DNA from: Methanomassiliicoccaceae archaeon
GTDB lineage: Archaea > Thermoplasmatota > Thermoplasmata > Methanomassiliicoccales > Methanomethylophilaceae
DNA length: 14,147 bases
Direction of reading: 5' to 3'
NCBI GenBank assembly: GCA_009778275.1
Contig: WRKC01000088.1
Location: 1 to 14,147 of the forward strand
Made by a program: the position numbers and the translations under genes. The notes beneath the pieces were generated by a model, which was given only the letters and a program-made list of their open reading frames with translations, did not search any database and had not been told where the DNA came from. Below, piece after piece: positions 13,990 through 14,147 of this stretch (its first letter is position 1; each line of letters starts with the position of its first letter).

Positions 13990-14058
13990 CAGCGAAGCCC
14001 AATGGAATTACGACAGATATTTCATCAGCGGATTCGAGAGTGGAGAAAGGATATTCAA

Positions 14059-14147
14059 TAAAGTAAAAATCCGCCAAACCTTAAAGTAAAAATCCGCCAA
14101 ACCTTAAAGTAAAAATCCGCCAAACCTTAAAGTAAAAATCCGCCAAA
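14059..14147. repeat. Perfect 23-bp tandem repeat, at least 3.9 copies, cut by the window end
   Basis: The unit begins TAAAGTAAAAA, contains the core AATCCGCCAAACC and is repeated head to tail with no mismatch and no spacer. The core GTAAAAATCCGCC starts at 14063, 14086, 14109 and 14132. The first copy begins within AT-rich sequence at 14059 and the array continues past 14147, so total copy number is unknown. Identity of all copies points to recent expansion. On the minus strand the array lies directly upstream of the broken reading frames. Confidence 0.95.

Noticed and set aside
13832..14089. An 85-codon plus-strand frame after the tRNA
   Set aside because: It has no ribosome binding site or promoter, a low-complexity Ser/Phe/His-rich product, and its end lies inside the tandem repeat. 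The minus-strand frame in the same place looks more protein-like.
14059..14147. CRISPR array
   Set aside because: The repeats are contiguous with no spacers, so this is a plain tandem repeat; no cas gene is present.

Overview
The window comes from an archaeon. The evidence is a Hel308 helicase, the KEOPS subunit Cgi121, the archaeal HMG-CoA synthase/thiolase/DUF35 operon, TATA-type promoters about 25 bp before many start codons, and a tRNA gene without an encoded CCA. The gene content, moderate to high GC, and the absence of TAG among the 15 protein stop codons would fit a Thermoplasmatota lineage such as Methanomassiliicoccales. That placement is inference, not proof.

Layout. 1-1314 (+): the C-terminal part of Hel308, entering from outside the window. 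1322-3473 (-): thrB-thrC, the last two steps of threonine synthesis. 3571-4032 (+): Cgi121 of the tRNA t6A-modifying KEOPS complex. 4104-4759 (+): a Phd-type antitoxin and PIN-domain toxin pair, preceded by three TGTAC-centred sites spaced exactly 23 bp apart. 4776-5198 (-): a pyridoxamine-phosphate-oxidase-like flavin protein. 5313-8636 (-): a four-gene operon of XRE-type regulator, HMG-CoA synthase, thiolase-family protein and DUF35 zinc-ribbon/OB protein, closed by a UUCG-hairpin terminator. 8703-10100 (-): a two-domain PPK2. 10248-12893 (+): aconitase. 13005-13656 (+): an MntA/HepT (nucleotidyltransferase/HEPN) toxin-antitoxin pair. 13724-13796 (+): tRNA-Pro(CGG). 13797-14147: short broken reading frames and a 23-bp tandem repeat that runs off the end.

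How the genes work together. In archaea the operon at 5313-8636 supplies the entry to the mevalonate (isoprenoid lipid) pathway: thiolase makes acetoacetyl-CoA, HMG-CoA synthase consumes it, and DUF35 bridges the two enzymes. The synthase and DUF35 proteins look intact. The thiolase-family member has lost the nucleophilic cysteine (Gly87) and also shows HDDF for HDCF and GYP for GHP. This coordinated change of active-site residues is the most interesting signal in the window.

Expression. Four genes (Phd antitoxin, XRE regulator, ppk2, aconitase) and probably mntA have TATA-like boxes placed so that transcription would begin at or within a few bases of the start codon. This suggests leaderless mRNAs and argues for shorter starts of ppk2 and aconitase than the longest open frames. 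Internal operon genes instead carry good GGAGG-like ribosome binding sites.
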